Shown here piece by piece: positions 17,058 to 25,892 of a stretch of 64,000 bases of DNA (positions are counted from its first letter, which is position 1; each line of letters starts with the position of its first letter). A model generated the notes under the pieces. That model was not told where the DNA came from and did no database searches. It was given only the letters and a program-made list of their open reading frames with translations. The DNA is from an uncultured candidate division WPS-2 bacterium (GTDB taxonomy: Bacteria; Vulcanimicrobiota; Vulcanimicrobiia; Vulcanimicrobiales; Vulcanimicrobiaceae): the NCBI GenBank assembly GCA_937927945.1, contig CALEYW010000043.1, positions 186,001 through 250,000 on the forward strand. The letters run 5' to 3'. The position numbers and the translations under genes are program-made.

Positions 17058-17666
17058 ATGCGGCTTCCCGCGCTTCCCCTAGTTTTTGCGTACGTGGCGT
17101 TCGCCACGACCGGTCTCGCAAGCGCTGACGAAGGCGACGTGCTGATCCAGGCGGGACACGAAGGCCGCCCGGCGAGTTGCGCGCCGCACCACGTAACGGC
17201 GTGCAATCTCGGAACCGGCGCCCAAGGCGCGCGGGAGCGCGAGTGGACGGTGGTCGTCGCCGACGAGGCGATGCGCACCTTACGGGCCGCGGGCTACGCG
17301 GTGCTTCGGCGGCCGGCCGATTACGCCGGTCGCGACACCGCGCGCGCCGCGGTGTTCATCCATTTCGACGGTGCGCAGCCGTGCGCGAGCGGAGCGTCGC
17401 TCGGTTTCCCGGAGACGACGAGCCGCGCCTTCGTCGACGCGTGGGAACAGCGGTACCGGGCCTGGTTTCCGTATCGCTTCGTCGGGGAGAACTTCACCGT
17501 CAACGAACACCACTATTACGGCTTTCGCAAGGTCGACGCACCGCAGAAGATGCTCATCGAATTCGGCGAGATGACGTGCCCCGAACAGTTTGCGTGGATG
17601 GAGCCGCGGCTGCACGAGATGGGCGATCGCCTCGCCGCGTTTCTGATGGAACAAGTTCCGCGGTGA
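17058..17666 (+). CDS. Exported N-acetylmuramoyl-L-alanine amidase-like protein
   Basis: The 202-residue protein has a signal peptide (PALPLVFAYVAFATTGLASA). A catalytic-looking layout similar to the zinc amidase (Amidase_3) fold follows: LIQAGHEGRP near the mature N-terminus, AAVFIHFDGAQPC in the middle and LIEFGEMTCPEQ near the end. In Amidase_3 enzymes the equivalent positions hold the zinc ligands and the catalytic Glu. The match is by motif order only, so peptidoglycan hydrolysis is an inference. It overlaps the following beta-lactamase-fold gene by GTGA, which supports a shared periplasmic cell-wall role. Confidence 0.65.
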   Translation: MRLPALPLVFAYVAFATTGLASADEGDVLIQAGHEGRPASCAPHHVTACNLGTGAQGAREREWTVVVADEAMRTLRAAGYAVLRRPADYAGRDTARAAVFIHFDGAQPCASGASLGFPETTSRAFVDAWEQRYRAWFPYRFVGENFTVNEHHYYGFRKVDAPQKMLIEFGEMTCPEQFAWMEPRLHEMGDRLAAFLMEQVPR

Positions 17667-18532
17667 AGCGGGGTGCCTTCGTCGCCGGAGCGCTTGCCGC
17701 GGGCGCGCTCGCGAGCGGGGCGAGCGCGCAGCCGACGCTCGACTTGACCAGCGCGGCGCACGCGATCCCGGGTGCGACCGGAATCGTCGTGCGGACGATG
17801 GGCGACGGGCCGCCGATCGCCGCGCTGCGCGCCGGCGAACTCTTCCCGGCGGCGTCGGTGATCAAGCTCGCGATCATGGCGACCGTCTATCGCGCGTACG
17901 ATGCGGGAACGGCGCATCCGAGCGATCTGGTCCGCACGCGCGCCGTCGATTTGATCGGAGGATCGGACGTCCTCGCCGGCTCCGCAGCGGGACGCGCATG
18001 GTCGCTGGACGCGCTGGTCAAGGCGATGATCCACGTCAGCGACAACGCCGCGTCGAACACGCTGATCACCGCCTTCGGCATGGGCACGATCAACGACGCG
18101 ATGCAGACTGCCGGGATGACGTCATCGCGCCTCGCGCGGCACTTCGCCGACGTCGTGCCGGCCTGGAAGCGCAGCGAGAACGTCGTCACTCCCGACGACG
18201 TCGCGACGCTGCTCTTCTCGATCGAACGCGGTGCGCGCGAGAGCATCCCGACGATCGCCTCGCCGATGAGCTGCCGCGCGATGATCGACGTGATGCTCGG
18301 CAACGACGACGCAACCAAGATCGTGCGCGGCTTGCCGCCCGGCACGCCGTGCGCGCACAAGACCGGCGAGATCGACGGGACGCGCAACGACGCGGGGATC
18401 GTCGATCCGTTCGGCGACGCGCCCTACGTCATCGTCGTCCTCACCCGCAACCTGCGCAACTCCGGCGCGGGCAACGCCGGTATCGCCGCGATCACTCGCC
18501 GGGTCGACGCGGCGCTGAGAAAAGCCGGCTGA
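17663..18532 (+). CDS. Exported serine beta-lactamase-fold hydrolase (class A-like)
   Basis: The 289-residue protein has a signal peptide (GAFVAGALAAGALASGASAQ). It carries the three penicillin-recognising motifs: SVIK at residues 65-68, SDN at 126-128 and KTG at 233-235. The class A omega-loop Glu with the ExxxN pattern is not obvious; the region reads VVPAWKRSENVVTP. Deacylation, and thus true lactamase activity, is therefore uncertain, and a cell-wall serine hydrolase role is possible. The start is set by the GTGA overlap with the amidase-like gene. Confidence 0.8.
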   Translation: MKRGAFVAGALAAGALASGASAQPTLDLTSAAHAIPGATGIVVRTMGDGPPIAALRAGELFPAASVIKLAIMATVYRAYDAGTAHPSDLVRTRAVDLIGGSDVLAGSAAGRAWSLDALVKAMIHVSDNAASNTLITAFGMGTINDAMQTAGMTSSRLARHFADVVPAWKRSENVVTPDDVATLLFSIERGARESIPTIASPMSCRAMIDVMLGNDDATKIVRGLPPGTPCAHKTGEIDGTRNDAGIVDPFGDAPYVIVVLTRNLRNSGAGNAGIAAITRRVDAALRKAG

Positions 18533-18579
18533 GCGCGGGATGCAATGGAGCGGGCGTACGACGCCGAACGTCTCCGCGC

Positions 18580-18924
18580 ATGGACCGTCCGCACGCGACC
18601 GTCGTGTTGGAGATGTTCTCTGGGCGAACCGACCCTTCGTGGCAGCTCGACGCAGCGAGGACGGCCGAGCTGCGAGACAAGCTCAACGCCCTTCCGCCCG
18701 CACGTGAGCGAACGCTCCCTTCGGCGCCTGGCCTCGGCTACCGGGGCCTCCACGTCTCCCTGAGCGACGGCACGCAAGGCGAGGTCGTCGAGGGCCGCAG
18801 CGGCCGGATCGCGTTCGCGGGGCGAATCTTGCGCGACGAGCATCGCGCGGTGGAACGCTGGCTGCTCGACACGGCACCGCCCCAGCTCGCTGATCTCGTT
18901 CGCTCGGTCAGGGGATCGCCCTAA
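18580..18924 (+). CDS. Small protein of unknown function
   Basis: The 114-residue protein starts at ATG 18580, 47 bases after the beta-lactamase-fold gene. It is soluble and reads like a compact alpha/beta protein (ATVVLEMFSGRTDPSWQLD, GYRGLHVSLSDGTQGEV, RIAFAGRILRDEHRAVERWL). The segment FSGRTDPSW recurs in unnamed small proteins that I cannot assign. No metal or catalytic motif is evident. Confidence 0.55.
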   Translation: MDRPHATVVLEMFSGRTDPSWQLDAARTAELRDKLNALPPARERTLPSAPGLGYRGLHVSLSDGTQGEVVEGRSGRIAFAGRILRDEHRAVERWLLDTAPPQLADLVRSVRGSP

Positions 18925-18945
18925 CCTTTACGCTTGCTCGAATAA

Positions 18946-19131
18946 GCGATACAACCGAAACCCGTTTCTTCCTCCCTTGAGGGCTGCTGGTCGCACAAGC
19001 CCGGCGGCACGGCTGTCCGCAACGTCGACAACGCGGGACATCCGATCACCCATCCCAAGACCGCGAACCGCGGACCGTACGTGAACTTCTGCACGTACAT
19101 GATCACGAACCACGCCGTCGTGATCAGATAG
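18946..19131 (+). pseudogene. Remnant: C-terminal fragment of an unidentified protein
   Basis: Between two stops lies a 61-codon open stretch with strongly protein-like text: EGCWSHKPGGTAVRNVDN, AGHPITHPKTANRGPY and VNFCTYMITNHAVVIR followed by TAG. It has no ATG, GTG or TTG before the conserved-looking part. Base composition in the first 40 bases (cctttacgcttgctcgaata) is lower in GC than the surroundings. It looks like the tail of a gene whose 5' part is gone. Its last 8 bases overlap the stop of the ornithine cyclodeaminase family gene on the other strand. I do not recognise the family. Confidence 0.45.
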
Positions 19132-20038
19132 CGCCGGCGATGGCGGCCGCCGCCGCGACGTCTTCGATGCCGAGCCCGAGGGAGACGAAGACGGAGGCGC
19201 GTCCGTCGCGCGGGGTCGCTCGTCCGAGCATCGTCTCGCCGAGCGAGACGACCCCGTCCCAGGACGCGGCCCCGTCGCCGACGGCAAGCAGGATGTCGCC
19301 GGCCTCCGCGCGCGCGGCCGCGACGTCGTCGACGACGAGCGCGGATTCGCCGACCAGCCGGCCGGGGAGTTCGCGTTTGTGCGCGACGCACGCCCCGATC
19401 GCGTTGAGGTGCGCACCGTCGGCGATCGACGCGGCGTCGAACAGCGGCTCCGCGCTTGCGGTGCAAGTCGTGATCACGTCGGCATCGCGCACCGCGTCGT
19501 CGGCGCTCGCGGCGAACAGCGCAGCGACGCCGAGCGCGCGTGCCGCGCCGACCAGTCGCTGCGCGCGATCGCGATCCCGCGACCACACCGCGACGTGCCG
19601 CAGCAGTCCCGCGCGCGCGAAGGCTTCGAGATGCGCGCATCCTTGAACGCCGGCGCCGAGGATCGCATGACGTCCGCGCGCGCGCAGCGCCAACGTGCGG
19701 GTTGCGACGACGGAGACCGCCGCGGTGCGGGCGCGGGTGAGCGCCTCCGCTTCGACCCACGCCGTCGGCGCGCCGGTCGCCGGGTCGAGCAACACGACGA
19801 CCGCGCGGTGCGTCGGCAGTCCGCGCTGGGCGTTACCGGGGATCGCCACCACCAATTTGGCGCCGAGCGACGGTTGCGGCAAGGCGCTCCACGCCGGCAT
19901 CGCCGCGAACCAGACGCCTTCGGCAGTCGTCAGCGCTGCACGCACCGGACCCTCGCCGTCGCCGGCCGCAGCGGCGCGCAGCGTCGCTTCCATGAGTTCC
20001 GGGAGATCGAGCGTGGCCAGCCGCCGCTCGACCTCCAA
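19124..20038 (-). CDS. Ornithine cyclodeaminase/mu-crystallin family protein
   Basis: The 304-residue protein has the layout of the family: an N-terminal dimerisation part with LPTHRAVVVLLDPATGAP, the junction ALTRARTAAVSVVATRTLA, then an NAD-binding Rossmann motif HAILGAGVQGCAHLEAFARA. The second half reads VITTCTASAEPLFD, HLNAIGACVAHKRELP and DAVV-like dinucleotide contacts. Members act on amino or imino acids (ornithine, alanine, ketimines); the substrate here cannot be read from sequence. It follows the cyclophilin gene on the same strand with a 14-base gap. Confidence 0.88.
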   Translation of the reverse strand: MEVERRLATLDLPELMEATLRAAAAGDGEGPVRAALTTAEGVWFAAMPAWSALPQPSLGAKLVVAIPGNAQRGLPTHRAVVVLLDPATGAPTAWVEAEALTRARTAAVSVVATRTLALRARGRHAILGAGVQGCAHLEAFARAGLLRHVAVWSRDRDRAQRLVGAARALGVAALFAASADDAVRDADVITTCTASAEPLFDAASIADGAHLNAIGACVAHKRELPGRLVGESALVVDDVAAARAEAGDILLAVGDGAASWDGVVSLGETMLGRATPRDGRASVFVSLGLGIEDVAAAAAIAGAI

Positions 20039-20052
20039 CTCGTCGAGAACGA

Positions 20053-20550
20053 TCAGGCCGGCGATTCGTCCTCGATGGCGACTTGGACCATCGCATCGCC
20101 CGGACGGATCGAATCGACCACCGACTGTCCTTCGACGACGTGGCCGAACACGGTGTACTGGCGGTTCAGGAACGGCGCGTCGTCGAGGCAGATGTAGAAC
20201 TGGCTGCCGGCTGAGTTAGGGTTCGAACTGCGCGCCATCGCGACCGATCCCTTGAGATGCGGCAGCTCGCTGAACTCGGCGTCGAGCGTGTAGCCCGGGC
20301 CGCCGGTGCCGTTGCCGACCGGGTCACCGCCTTGGATCACGAAGCCCGGCTCGACACGATGGAACGTCAAGCCGTCGTAGAATCCGGCGCGCGCCAGCTT
20401 GATGAACGCCGCCGAGTGCAGCGGTGCTTCGTTCGGATAGAATTTGAACACGATCTCGCCCTTGGGCGTCGTGATGCGTGCGAGGGCCGTCTTCGCCTCG
20501 GCGGCGAGGGTGGTCAACTCGTCGCCGCTAGGCTTCGTGTAGGTGGGCAT
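20053..20550 (-). CDS. Peptidyl-prolyl cis-trans isomerase, cyclophilin type
   Basis: The 165-residue protein is a single-domain cyclophilin without a signal peptide, so it is cytoplasmic. Family motifs are APLHSAAFIKLARAGFYDGL, TFHRVEPGFVIQGGDPVGNG, SVAMARSSNPNSAGSQFYI and TVFGHVVEGQSVV. The active-site Arg and Phe (FHR) and the Gln/Phe of GSQFYI are all present. It is probably co-transcribed with the ornithine cyclodeaminase family gene downstream. Confidence 0.94.
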   Translation of the reverse strand: MPTYTKPSGDELTTLAAEAKTALARITTPKGEIVFKFYPNEAPLHSAAFIKLARAGFYDGLTFHRVEPGFVIQGGDPVGNGTGGPGYTLDAEFSELPHLKGSVAMARSSNPNSAGSQFYICLDDAPFLNRQYTVFGHVVEGQSVVDSIRPGDAMVQVAIEDESPA

Positions 20551-20630
20551 TTCCCGAACCTACGGCGTCGGGGATGCCGGGCCCCGCAGGCGGAAGGCCC
20601 GGCCGCGGCTCGCGCGGTACCCGGGCGGGG

Positions 20631-21977
20631 ATGCGTCCTATCCGTCCGCTCCTTGCTGCGTGCGCGCTCCTGCTGTGCTCTACCGGCGCCGGCGCGCAAG
20701 TCGCCGCGCCGCCGCTCGACCCCGCCGTCACCGCCGCCCTCGCCCGGATCTCCGCTGCAGAGTTGCGCGGGATCGACGAACGTTTAGTTGCGTTCGGAAC
20801 GCGCTCGACGTTCTCCGAAGGCGCCGGGCCGAAGCGCGGCGTCTTCGCAGCCCGTGCCTATCTCGTCGAACGCTTCCGCGCCATCGCGCGCAACAGCGGC
20901 GGACGGATGACCGTCGCGCTCGACTCGTACACACAGCCGGCAGATCCAAAAAAGCGCGTCCCGCGCGACGTCGTGATCTCCTCGGTCGTGGCGACGCTCA
21001 AGGGCGACGACCCGAGCGGGCGCACCTACGTGATGTCGAGCCACTACGACTCGCGCAACTCCGACAACGACGACGGCGTGCACGACGCACCGGGCGCCGA
21101 CGACAACGGTTCGGCCACCTCCGCAGTGGTGGAAGCAGCGCGCGTCCTCGCCGCCGTCCCGCTGCACGCGACCGTGATCTTCGCCTGCTTCGACTCCGAG
21201 GAACAAGGGCTCTTCGGCAGCGCGCATTTCGCGCAAACGCTCACAGACGGGCACGTCGACGTGCAGGGCGACCTGAACAACGACATCATCGGCGCCTCGG
21301 TCGGCGACGACGGCGTGAAGCGCGACGACGTCGTGCGCATCTTCTCCGAAGCGTTGCCGCCCGGCACCGACTCGGCGCGCGTCAACGTGATCGGTGGGGA
21401 GAACGACTCGCCCTCGCGCGAGCTGGCGCGCTTCGCGAAGGAGACCGGCGACGCGTACCCGACCGGACTCCACGGAATGCTCGTGTATCGCGCGGACCGT
21501 TTCTTGCGGGGCGGCGATCACGAGTCGTTCAACGCACAAGGGTTTCCCGCGATCCGCTACGTCGAGCCGGTGGAGACCTTCAATCACCAGCACCAGAACG
21601 TGCGGGTCGAGAACGGCGTGCAATACGGCGATCTGCTGCAGTACGTCGATTTCGACTACCTGGCGAAGGTGACGCGCTACAACGTCGCCTCGCTCGCGAC
21701 GCTGGCGCTCGCGCCCGCGCCGCCGAAGGTCTCGGTGCTCACGAAGGCGCTCACCAACGACACGACGCTCACCTGGAACGCCGTTCCGCGCGCGGTGCGC
21801 TACGAAGTTCTGCGACGTTCGACGACCGACCCGACCTGGACCAGCGTCGAAGACGTGGGCAACCTCAACGGGGCTACGCTGCACTTCTCGAAGGACAACT
21901 GGCTCTTCGGCGTGCGCAGCGTCGACGCCCAAGGGCACCGTTCGGTCGTCGCCTACCCGACGCCGGTGCGGACGTAG
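20631..21977 (+). CDS. Exported M28 family zinc aminopeptidase
   Basis: Starting at ATG 20631 (preceded by GGGCGGGG), the 448-residue protein has a signal peptide (RPIRPLLAACALLLCSTGAGA). Its M28 metallopeptidase domain shows YVMSSHYDSRNSDNDDGVHD, APGADDNGSATSAVVEAARV, ACFDSEEQGLFGSAHFA and a late YPTGLHGMLVYRADRFLRGG plus NHQHQNVRVENG. These supply the His, Asp, Glu-Glu, Asp and His zinc and catalytic positions. A C-terminal domain of about 90 residues with a fibronectin-III-like pattern follows (TLTWNAVPRAVRYEVLR). It acts outside the cytoplasm on peptides. Confidence 0.9.
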   Translation: MRPIRPLLAACALLLCSTGAGAQVAAPPLDPAVTAALARISAAELRGIDERLVAFGTRSTFSEGAGPKRGVFAARAYLVERFRAIARNSGGRMTVALDSYTQPADPKKRVPRDVVISSVVATLKGDDPSGRTYVMSSHYDSRNSDNDDGVHDAPGADDNGSATSAVVEAARVLAAVPLHATVIFACFDSEEQGLFGSAHFAQTLTDGHVDVQGDLNNDIIGASVGDDGVKRDDVVRIFSEALPPGTDSARVNVIGGENDSPSRELARFAKETGDAYPTGLHGMLVYRADRFLRGGDHESFNAQGFPAIRYVEPVETFNHQHQNVRVENGVQYGDLLQYVDFDYLAKVTRYNVASLATLALAPAPPKVSVLTKALTNDTTLTWNAVPRAVRYEVLRRSTTDPTWTSVEDVGNLNGATLHFSKDNWLFGVRSVDAQGHRSVVAYPTPVRT

Positions 21978-21984
21978 CGCTGCG

Positions 21985-23556
21985 CTAGAAGTCGTACTCG
22001 AGCTGAGCTCGGTTGTACTTGAAGAGCGGCGGTCCGCCGTACAGGGCCGTGTTTTCGTACGTGCGCGCTCCGTACCGGTAGCGTACGAGCAAACCTTTGT
22101 ACGGGCCCTTACCGACCGGCCGCATGTACCACTGCGCGTCCGCGTCGGTCTCGGCGGTCTGCTGATACCCGAGCGTGAAGCCGTAGTTGTAGTATGCGCG
22201 GCTGACGGAGACGATGAGCCGCTTGTCGATCGATGTATACGTCGCGGCGAGCTTGGCGCCGTTGCCGGGCGCGCGGCGGTCCGCCAAGCCCTGCGTGAGG
22301 CTGGTGCTGAACAGCGGATCGGTCGCGTACGAGTCGGTGTACGGGCTGGCCAGGCCGCCATACTCGATCGTCGCGGTACCGTTCCCGTTGTTCACGCACT
22401 CCGGCGCGTTCACGGGGAGGAAGTACGGGAGCGTCGCCCTCGGCTGGGCGGAGACCAGGTATTTGCTGCTGCACGCGATCCCGCTCGGAAGCCGGATCGT
22501 CTCGGTCCGCCGCGGGACCGTGTCGTAGCCCAGGCTGACGGTGATCGTCTTCGTCACCGCTGCGCCGATCTGCGCACCGACGACCGAGCTGTTGATCTTC
22601 CCGATCACCGACGCGCCGGTGTTCCGCTCGATCCCGCCCTGCACGGCGAACCATGGCTGGGTCCGCTGGTGGACGAAGGTGTACTTGGCATCGAACCAGT
22701 CCAGATTCGCAATGTCGCTGAAGTGATACGCGTAGACGTTCGACGACAAGCCGGCCGGATTGGCGTAGCCGAAGCGGCCGTACTGGAAGCCGGGCGTCGT
22801 GACGCCGTTGCCGCCCGGAGAGAAGATATACGTCGGCATTCCGGTGTAGCCGAGATTGAACGACGTCAAGAGGGTCTTGTTGTCGAACGTCGAGTTTGTG
22901 CGGCTCTCGAAGCGCGTCATGTCCATGACGTCGACGGAAAAGTTGTTCGGGAGCGTGTAGGCGACATCGATGCCCCGAAACGCCGCCGGTTTGAGTCGCG
23001 AGTCCGAGGCGTTCGCCCACGGCGTGTTGATGACTTGGTCGCCGATCTTGCCGTAGAGATGGGCATCCTTGTATTGCAGGTAGGCTTCGTAGAACGTGCT
23101 CAGCGCGAAGCCGGGGAGCGTGTCGTCGGGATTCAGATGCGGCGGCGTCAGGTTACCGCAGGGCGGCGAGGAGTGCGATCGCGGTGACGCGCAGCCGTTG
23201 AGCGGGGTGGCGTAGAGATACGACCCGCCGACCGAGAACCCGGATTTGCCAAGCCGATAGTCGGCGTGCAGGCTGACTCCGGGCTCGATCGACTGCTGGT
23301 TGACCAAGCCGGCCCCGCCGATGCCGCTGCTGGCGTTCTGGCGCGTGAAGTCGTACAAGCGGACGTAGCCGCGGAAGCTGAAGGGATTCGTCGACGCGGT
23401 GGGTCGGGGTGCCGGCGTCGCCGACGGCGTGGGCGACGGCGCCGGCGAGGTCGTCTGCGCGAACCCTTCGCCGGTGAGCGTCCCCATCGCCGCAGTCAAC
23501 GCCGTCAGCACGACGAGCAGGCGCGGACGTGTGGCAAAGAGCGATGTATCTAGCAC
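21985..23556 (-). CDS. Outer membrane porin-like beta-barrel protein
   Basis: The 523-residue protein has a signal peptide (LLVVLTALTAAMGTLTGEGFA) and a Pro/Thr-rich linker (PSPTPSATPAPRPTAST). A long region of alternating polar and hydrophobic residues follows, typical of a beta-barrel. The final residues AQLEYDF end in Phe, the classical recognition signal for the BAM complex. The layout recalls OprD/OprB-type porins, but the substrate is unknown. This is the clearest sign of an outer membrane in the window. It is convergent with the M28 peptidase gene, with stops 7 bases apart. Confidence 0.82.
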   Translation of the reverse strand: MLDTSLFATRPRLLVVLTALTAAMGTLTGEGFAQTTSPAPSPTPSATPAPRPTASTNPFSFRGYVRLYDFTRQNASSGIGGAGLVNQQSIEPGVSLHADYRLGKSGFSVGGSYLYATPLNGCASPRSHSSPPCGNLTPPHLNPDDTLPGFALSTFYEAYLQYKDAHLYGKIGDQVINTPWANASDSRLKPAAFRGIDVAYTLPNNFSVDVMDMTRFESRTNSTFDNKTLLTSFNLGYTGMPTYIFSPGGNGVTTPGFQYGRFGYANPAGLSSNVYAYHFSDIANLDWFDAKYTFVHQRTQPWFAVQGGIERNTGASVIGKINSSVVGAQIGAAVTKTITVSLGYDTVPRRTETIRLPSGIACSSKYLVSAQPRATLPYFLPVNAPECVNNGNGTATIEYGGLASPYTDSYATDPLFSTSLTQGLADRRAPGNGAKLAATYTSIDKRLIVSVSRAYYNYGFTLGYQQTAETDADAQWYMRPVGKGPYKGLLVRYRYGARTYENTALYGGPPLFKYNRAQLEYDF

Positions 23557-23581
23557 ACGCCAGAGTGTAGCGCGTCCGGAA

Positions 23582-23725
23582 TTACGATGTCGCTAGCGTA
23601 TCTATCGCTTTTGCGAGCGCGACGTCGCAATCCGTGATCGCGATCGATCCGTCGAAGTTCTTTCGGTCGAAGACGCGCTCGAGCGCGGCACCGTCGTTGA
23701 TCCACCCGGCCGGCGTCTCGATCAT
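23582..23725 (-). pseudogene. Truncated pterin-4a-carbinolamine dehydratase-like remnant
   Basis: The 47-residue ORF starts at ATG 23725, overlapping the upstream hemL-like stop as ATGA. It reads GWINDGAALERVFDRKNFD and then SIAITDCDVALAKAIDTL before TAG. This resembles the first half of PhhB/DCoH proteins, where GW, an aromatic/basic strand and F-x-x-A are followed by a helix and the HHP active-site motif. The HHP half is absent; the porin gene begins 25 bases further on. The similarity is modest, so a small unrelated protein is possible. Confidence 0.4.
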
Positions 23726-24978
23726 ATGACGCCCTTCTCGCGCAGTTCGTGCAGGGAGGCGTCGATCGCGGCCGCGGTGAGCGCAACGTCGTCGTCGCCG
23801 TGGGCGGTGGAGAGGAACATGACCTCGTTGTGCGAGGGCGGCAGCAGGACGCCGCGCTCGCGCATCGCGTGGTAGAAAGCGGCGTATGCCGATTGGTCGT
23901 CGCGGCCTTGGTCGTCGTACGAGCGAGTAGGCGGGCCGGTGCGAAACTTGAAGTCGACGATCGATTCCAGCTGCAACACCGCGTAGTCGAGATCGAGCGC
24001 GCGCAGCGTGGTCCGGATCGCCTCGGCGAGGGTGCGCGCGCGCCGCTCCGTCGCGGCGAGCAGGTCGGGTTCGCGATCGAGGTAGTCGAGCACGCGCAGC
24101 CCGAGCGCGACCGCGAACGGCATCCCCGCGTGCGTGCCGCCGGTGAAGCACGGCCCGTCCGGCGCGAGGACGGCCATGATGTCGGCGCGTCCGCCGAACG
24201 CCGCGAGCGGAAACCCGCCGCCGAGGATCTTGCCGACCGTGGTCAGGTCGGGAATGACGCCGACCCGCGCTTGTGCGCCGCCCGGACCCAGCCGCAGCCA
24301 GGTGATGATCTCATCGAAGATCAGTACCGCGCCCAGCCGGTCGGCACGCGCGCGCAGTCCTTCGAGAAAGCCGGGCACGGTTTCGACCAGCCCCATGTTG
24401 CCGCAGATCGGCTCGACCAGGATCGCGGCCAGCCGTCCGCCCACTCGCGCGAGGTGGCGGTCGACGTCGTCGAGGTCGTTGTAGCGCGCGACCGCGAGAT
24501 CGTCGACGACCGCGCGCGGAATTCCGGACCGCCGCGCATCCGGCGTCTCGGCCGACGCGCCGGCGTCCTGAAGCGCGAGATCGAAATGCCCGTGGTAGTT
24601 CCCGGAAAACTTGAGAACCGCATCGCGGCCGGTGAACGCGCGAGCGACGCGAATCGCGCTCTGTACGGCCTCGCTGCCGGTCGTCGTGAACCGCAGCCGT
24701 TCCATCGACGGCAGGTACGCGTTGATGCGCGCCGCCAGCGCGAGCTCGTCGGGCGTGGTCGAACCGTACACGGTGCCGCGCGCGGCGAGTGCGTCGAGTC
24801 CCGCCGCGAACGGCGGCGTGTGGCCGAACAGCAGCGGGCCGTACGCCATGACGTAGTCGACGTACCGGCGTCCATGCGCGTCGTACGCGTACGGCCCCTC
24901 GGCGCGGACGCACACGAAGGGTTCGCCGCCGACGCGCCGTCCGGCGCGGACCGGCGAGCTCGCGCCGCCGGCAAGCAC
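23722..24978 (-). CDS. hemL: Glutamate-1-semialdehyde 2,1-aminomutase-like class III aminotransferase
   Basis: This PLP enzyme of the HemL group converts glutamate-1-semialdehyde to 5-aminolevulinate for tetrapyrrole synthesis. The 418-residue protein has the N-terminal GGASSPVRAGRRVGGEP (HemL: GGVNSPVRA), FTTTGSEAVQSAIRVARAFT, KFSGNYHGHFD, ILVEPICGNMGLV, LIFDEIITWLRLG and the PLP lysine in TVGKILGGGFPLAAFGG. The usual AGT-x-S-G-N-P segment reads GGTHAGMPFA, so a HemL-like enzyme with another substrate is possible. The only in-frame start near the expected position is GTG 24978. No other haem genes are nearby. Confidence 0.75.
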   Translation of the reverse strand: MLAGGASSPVRAGRRVGGEPFVCVRAEGPYAYDAHGRRYVDYVMAYGPLLFGHTPPFAAGLDALAARGTVYGSTTPDELALAARINAYLPSMERLRFTTTGSEAVQSAIRVARAFTGRDAVLKFSGNYHGHFDLALQDAGASAETPDARRSGIPRAVVDDLAVARYNDLDDVDRHLARVGGRLAAILVEPICGNMGLVETVPGFLEGLRARADRLGAVLIFDEIITWLRLGPGGAQARVGVIPDLTTVGKILGGGFPLAAFGGRADIMAVLAPDGPCFTGGTHAGMPFAVALGLRVLDYLDREPDLLAATERRARTLAEAIRTTLRALDLDYAVLQLESIVDFKFRTGPPTRSYDDQGRDDQSAYAAFYHAMRERGVLLPPSHNEVMFLSTAHGDDDVALTAAAIDASLHELREKGVI

Positions 24979-25038
24979 GGCATCGAGGCGAGGTGGGCGT
25001 GTGTCGACGATGATCTCCTCCGGAACGCCCCGACCCGA

Positions 25039-25833
25039 CTAGGGCAGCACCGCTAGTATACGCGAGGCGGCGTCGCCGACGTCCCAGGGAAGTCGCTGCG
25101 CGCCGTCCCGCAGCGCTGCCGCGTTTCCGCTCGCGTCGCCCTCCAACGCGAACCGCGGCCGGCCACAGGCGCGCGCGAACGTCATCGTGTGCATCGCGCC
25201 GCCGTCCGCCTCCGAGACGATCAGGACGGTCGCGGCCGCGTGGGCGGCTTGCAGACGGTCGCGCCGCATGAGCGACCAGCGCGTGACCTCGTCGTGCGGG
25301 GCGCGTTCGGCCGCGAGCGCGCCACCCGCGCCGACGATCGCCTCGCCGAGCTCCGCGTGCTCCGGCGGATAGGTGCGCGCGATCCCGGTCCCGAGGTAGG
25401 CCACGGTCGAGACGCCCGCGGCGATTGCGCCGCGATGCGCGGCCGCGTCGATACCGCGAGCCAACCCGCTGATGATGGGCTGCCCCAGTCTCGCCGCCAA
25501 ATCGTGCGCGAACGCGCATGACCGGTCGTCGGCCTCACGCGCGCCGACGATCGCCACCCCGCGCGGCGGCAGCGGGCCTCGCACCGCCAAGAACGCCGGC
25601 GGATCGAGCAAGTCCGCGAAGCCCGCCGGCCAGTCGGAATCGTCCGGCGTGACGAGCCGCGCACCGAGCGCTTCCAGCGTCGCGAGATCGGCATGCGCAT
25701 CGCGCCGCGCCTCGGCGAGCCGCAACGCCGATTCCGCGGCCAGCCATACGCGCAGCGGCGCATGATCGTCCAGCGCGAGGGCGCGGAGCGGACGCAGCGG
25801 GACACCCAGCCGCCAGGCCGCGAGCAGCGGCAA
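25039..25833 (-). CDS. dprA: DNA-processing protein DprA (Smf)
   Basis: DprA binds incoming single-stranded DNA and loads RecA during natural transformation. The 264-residue protein contains the Rossmann-like core: FAVRGPLPPRGVAIVGARE, then PIISGLARGIDAAAHRGAIA, VSTVAYLGTGIARTYPPEHA and a final VLIVSEADGGAMHTMTFARA. It is shorter than most DprA proteins (about 300-380), mainly because it lacks the C-terminal winged-helix domain. It follows the fold closely but its RRDRLQAAHAA segment differs from the usual RNRIIAGLS. A stand-alone variant is therefore possible. Confidence 0.8.
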   Translation of the reverse strand: MPLLAAWRLGVPLRPLRALALDDHAPLRVWLAAESALRLAEARRDAHADLATLEALGARLVTPDDSDWPAGFADLLDPPAFLAVRGPLPPRGVAIVGAREADDRSCAFAHDLAARLGQPIISGLARGIDAAAHRGAIAAGVSTVAYLGTGIARTYPPEHAELGEAIVGAGGALAAERAPHDEVTRWSLMRRDRLQAAHAAATVLIVSEADGGAMHTMTFARACGRPRFALEGDASGNAAALRDGAQRLPWDVGDAASRILAVLP

Positions 25834-25892
25834 ATCGCGCCCCGGGTTCAGCTGCTTCCTCGGGTATTAGCGGCGCAGCGCAGCAGTGCGCG

